Source of the DNA: a bacterium
GTDB lineage: Bacteria; Vulcanimicrobiota; Xenobia; Xenobiales; JADMJV01
Reading direction: 5' to 3'
DNA: 32,991 nucleotides
NCBI GenBank assembly: GCA_018780265.1
Contig: JADMJV010000069.1
Span: 170,611-203,601 of the forward strand
Shown here: positions 32,765-32,991 of the stretch, piece after piece
How the letters are laid out: each line of letters starts with the position of its first letter
How positions within the stretch are numbered: position 1 is the first letter of the stretch
Notes under the pieces: model-generated
Database searches by the model: none
Told to the model about the DNA's origin: nothing
Seen by the model: only the letters and a program-made list of their open reading frames with translations
Position numbers and translations under genes: made by a program

Positions 32765-32830
32765 CGAGTAATTCCTCGCATTGACTCACCGGTGATCACA
32801 CTTTGACCCCAAACTTGCCTCACGAGTAAT
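32765..32830. repeat. Short direct repeats and palindrome in front of the transposase gene
   Basis: CGAGTAAT occurs at 32765-32772 and 32823-32830. Between them lies the perfect palindrome TCACCGGTGA (32786-32795). This is typical of transposase binding sites near an insertion-sequence end. The exact element boundary cannot be fixed from one side. Confidence 0.35.
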
Positions 32831-32868
32831 GTCACCCGACGCCGCAAATGGCGGAAGGAGGCAGAAAA

Positions 32869-32991
32869 GTGAGATCGTGCATGGGTTTTCAAGCAAAAAG
32901 AGAGCTGCTTTTGCAGACAGGGCTCCGCTACAGTGAGGCATCTGGCCAATTAAAGACCAAGATATTGGATGAGTTCGTCCTGGCCACAGGC
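32869..32991 (+). mobile_element. Insertion sequence transposase, N-terminal 41 codons only
   Basis: The gene starts at a GTG (32869) with a strong GGAAGGAGG Shine-Dalgarno 7 bases before it, or at the ATG at 32881, and runs off the window. The visible sequence MGFQAKRELLLQTGLRYSEA, then SGQLKTKILDEFVLATG, matches the start of DDE/integrase-core transposases of the ISNCY-like group (pattern ..RYxxAsxxeKxxILDEF.xxTG, normally followed by YHRKYA). The catalytic domain is outside the window. Confidence 0.68.

Larger units (their letters stand above)
32494..32868. other. Intergenic region with repeat structure, no gene
   Basis: No credible coding frame is present; the 62-codon minus-strand frame at 32528-32716 has junk composition. 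The region holds a purine tract with a complementary pyrimidine tract (32605-32742) and short repeats close to the transposase gene (32765-32830). Both point to mobile-element ends. Confidence 0.4.

Noticed and set aside
1..32991. tRNA, rRNA, CRISPR arrays and known riboswitches
   Set aside because: No cloverleaf, ribosomal signature, regularly spaced repeat or familiar aptamer was recognised by eye; a covariance-model search would be needed to be sure.

Overview
The window is GC-rich, densely packed bacterial DNA. Genes often overlap by 4 to 20 bases, GTG starts are common and signal peptides are frequent. No rRNA, tRNA or CRISPR array was seen. The mix (mini-secretins, a bacterial alpha-2-macroglobulin, a DUF3352 protein ending in a pilin-like module, two Uma2 proteins, a flagellar-rod-like protein carrying a Sec signal) suggests a didermic, environmental, poorly sampled lineage. 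A Candidatus Eremiobacterota/Xenobia-like or Armatimonadota-like bacterium is a guess from gene style, not shown by any marker gene.

Left block (1-9729): a minus-strand run holds a short secretin-like protein, a truncated paralogue of it, and a secreted DUF4838 protein cut by the window edge. Divergent from this is a very large secreted alpha-2-macroglobulin-like protein, split by one apparent frameshift, facing a small membrane-anchored protein.

Decayed middle (9730-17047): this stretch is rich in relics. It has two paralogous Uma2 nuclease-fold genes, a helical coding relic with an in-frame TGA, a multi-pass membrane protein, a frameshifted Ala/Lys-rich gene, a conserved protein with a Cys-Pro motif, a secreted beta-propeller protein whose frame runs antisense through its neighbour, an NRPS carrier/thioesterase remnant, a DUF2254 remnant and a VapBC toxin-antitoxin pair. 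It reads as an accessory zone shaped by insertion and deletion.

Metabolic minus-strand operon (17039-21199): transcribed right to left are a methionine/glutamine-type aminotransferase, a GNAT-carbon-nitrogen hydrolase fusion, a darcynin-like protein with a zinc ribbon, and a quinone oxidoreductase. Stop/start overlaps tie the first pair and the last pair together. The aminotransferase plus amidase-fold pairing resembles a transaminase/omega-amidase module.

Plus-strand operon (21342-26746): behind a recognisable promoter lie a paladin/PTP-like phytase-type phosphatase, an acidic-tailed unknown, CoaBC (coenzyme A synthesis) and a DUF3352-pilin fusion.

Right block (26729-32991): a GT4 glycosyltransferase and a radical SAM/SPASM protein diverge with only 2 bp between their start codons. 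They are followed by an exported FlgE/F/G-like protein behind a hairpin, a second glycosyltransferase in a run with a zinc-finger protein and a lipoprotein, a two-TM membrane protein, a repeat-bearing intergenic region, and the first codons of an IS transposase cut by the window end.
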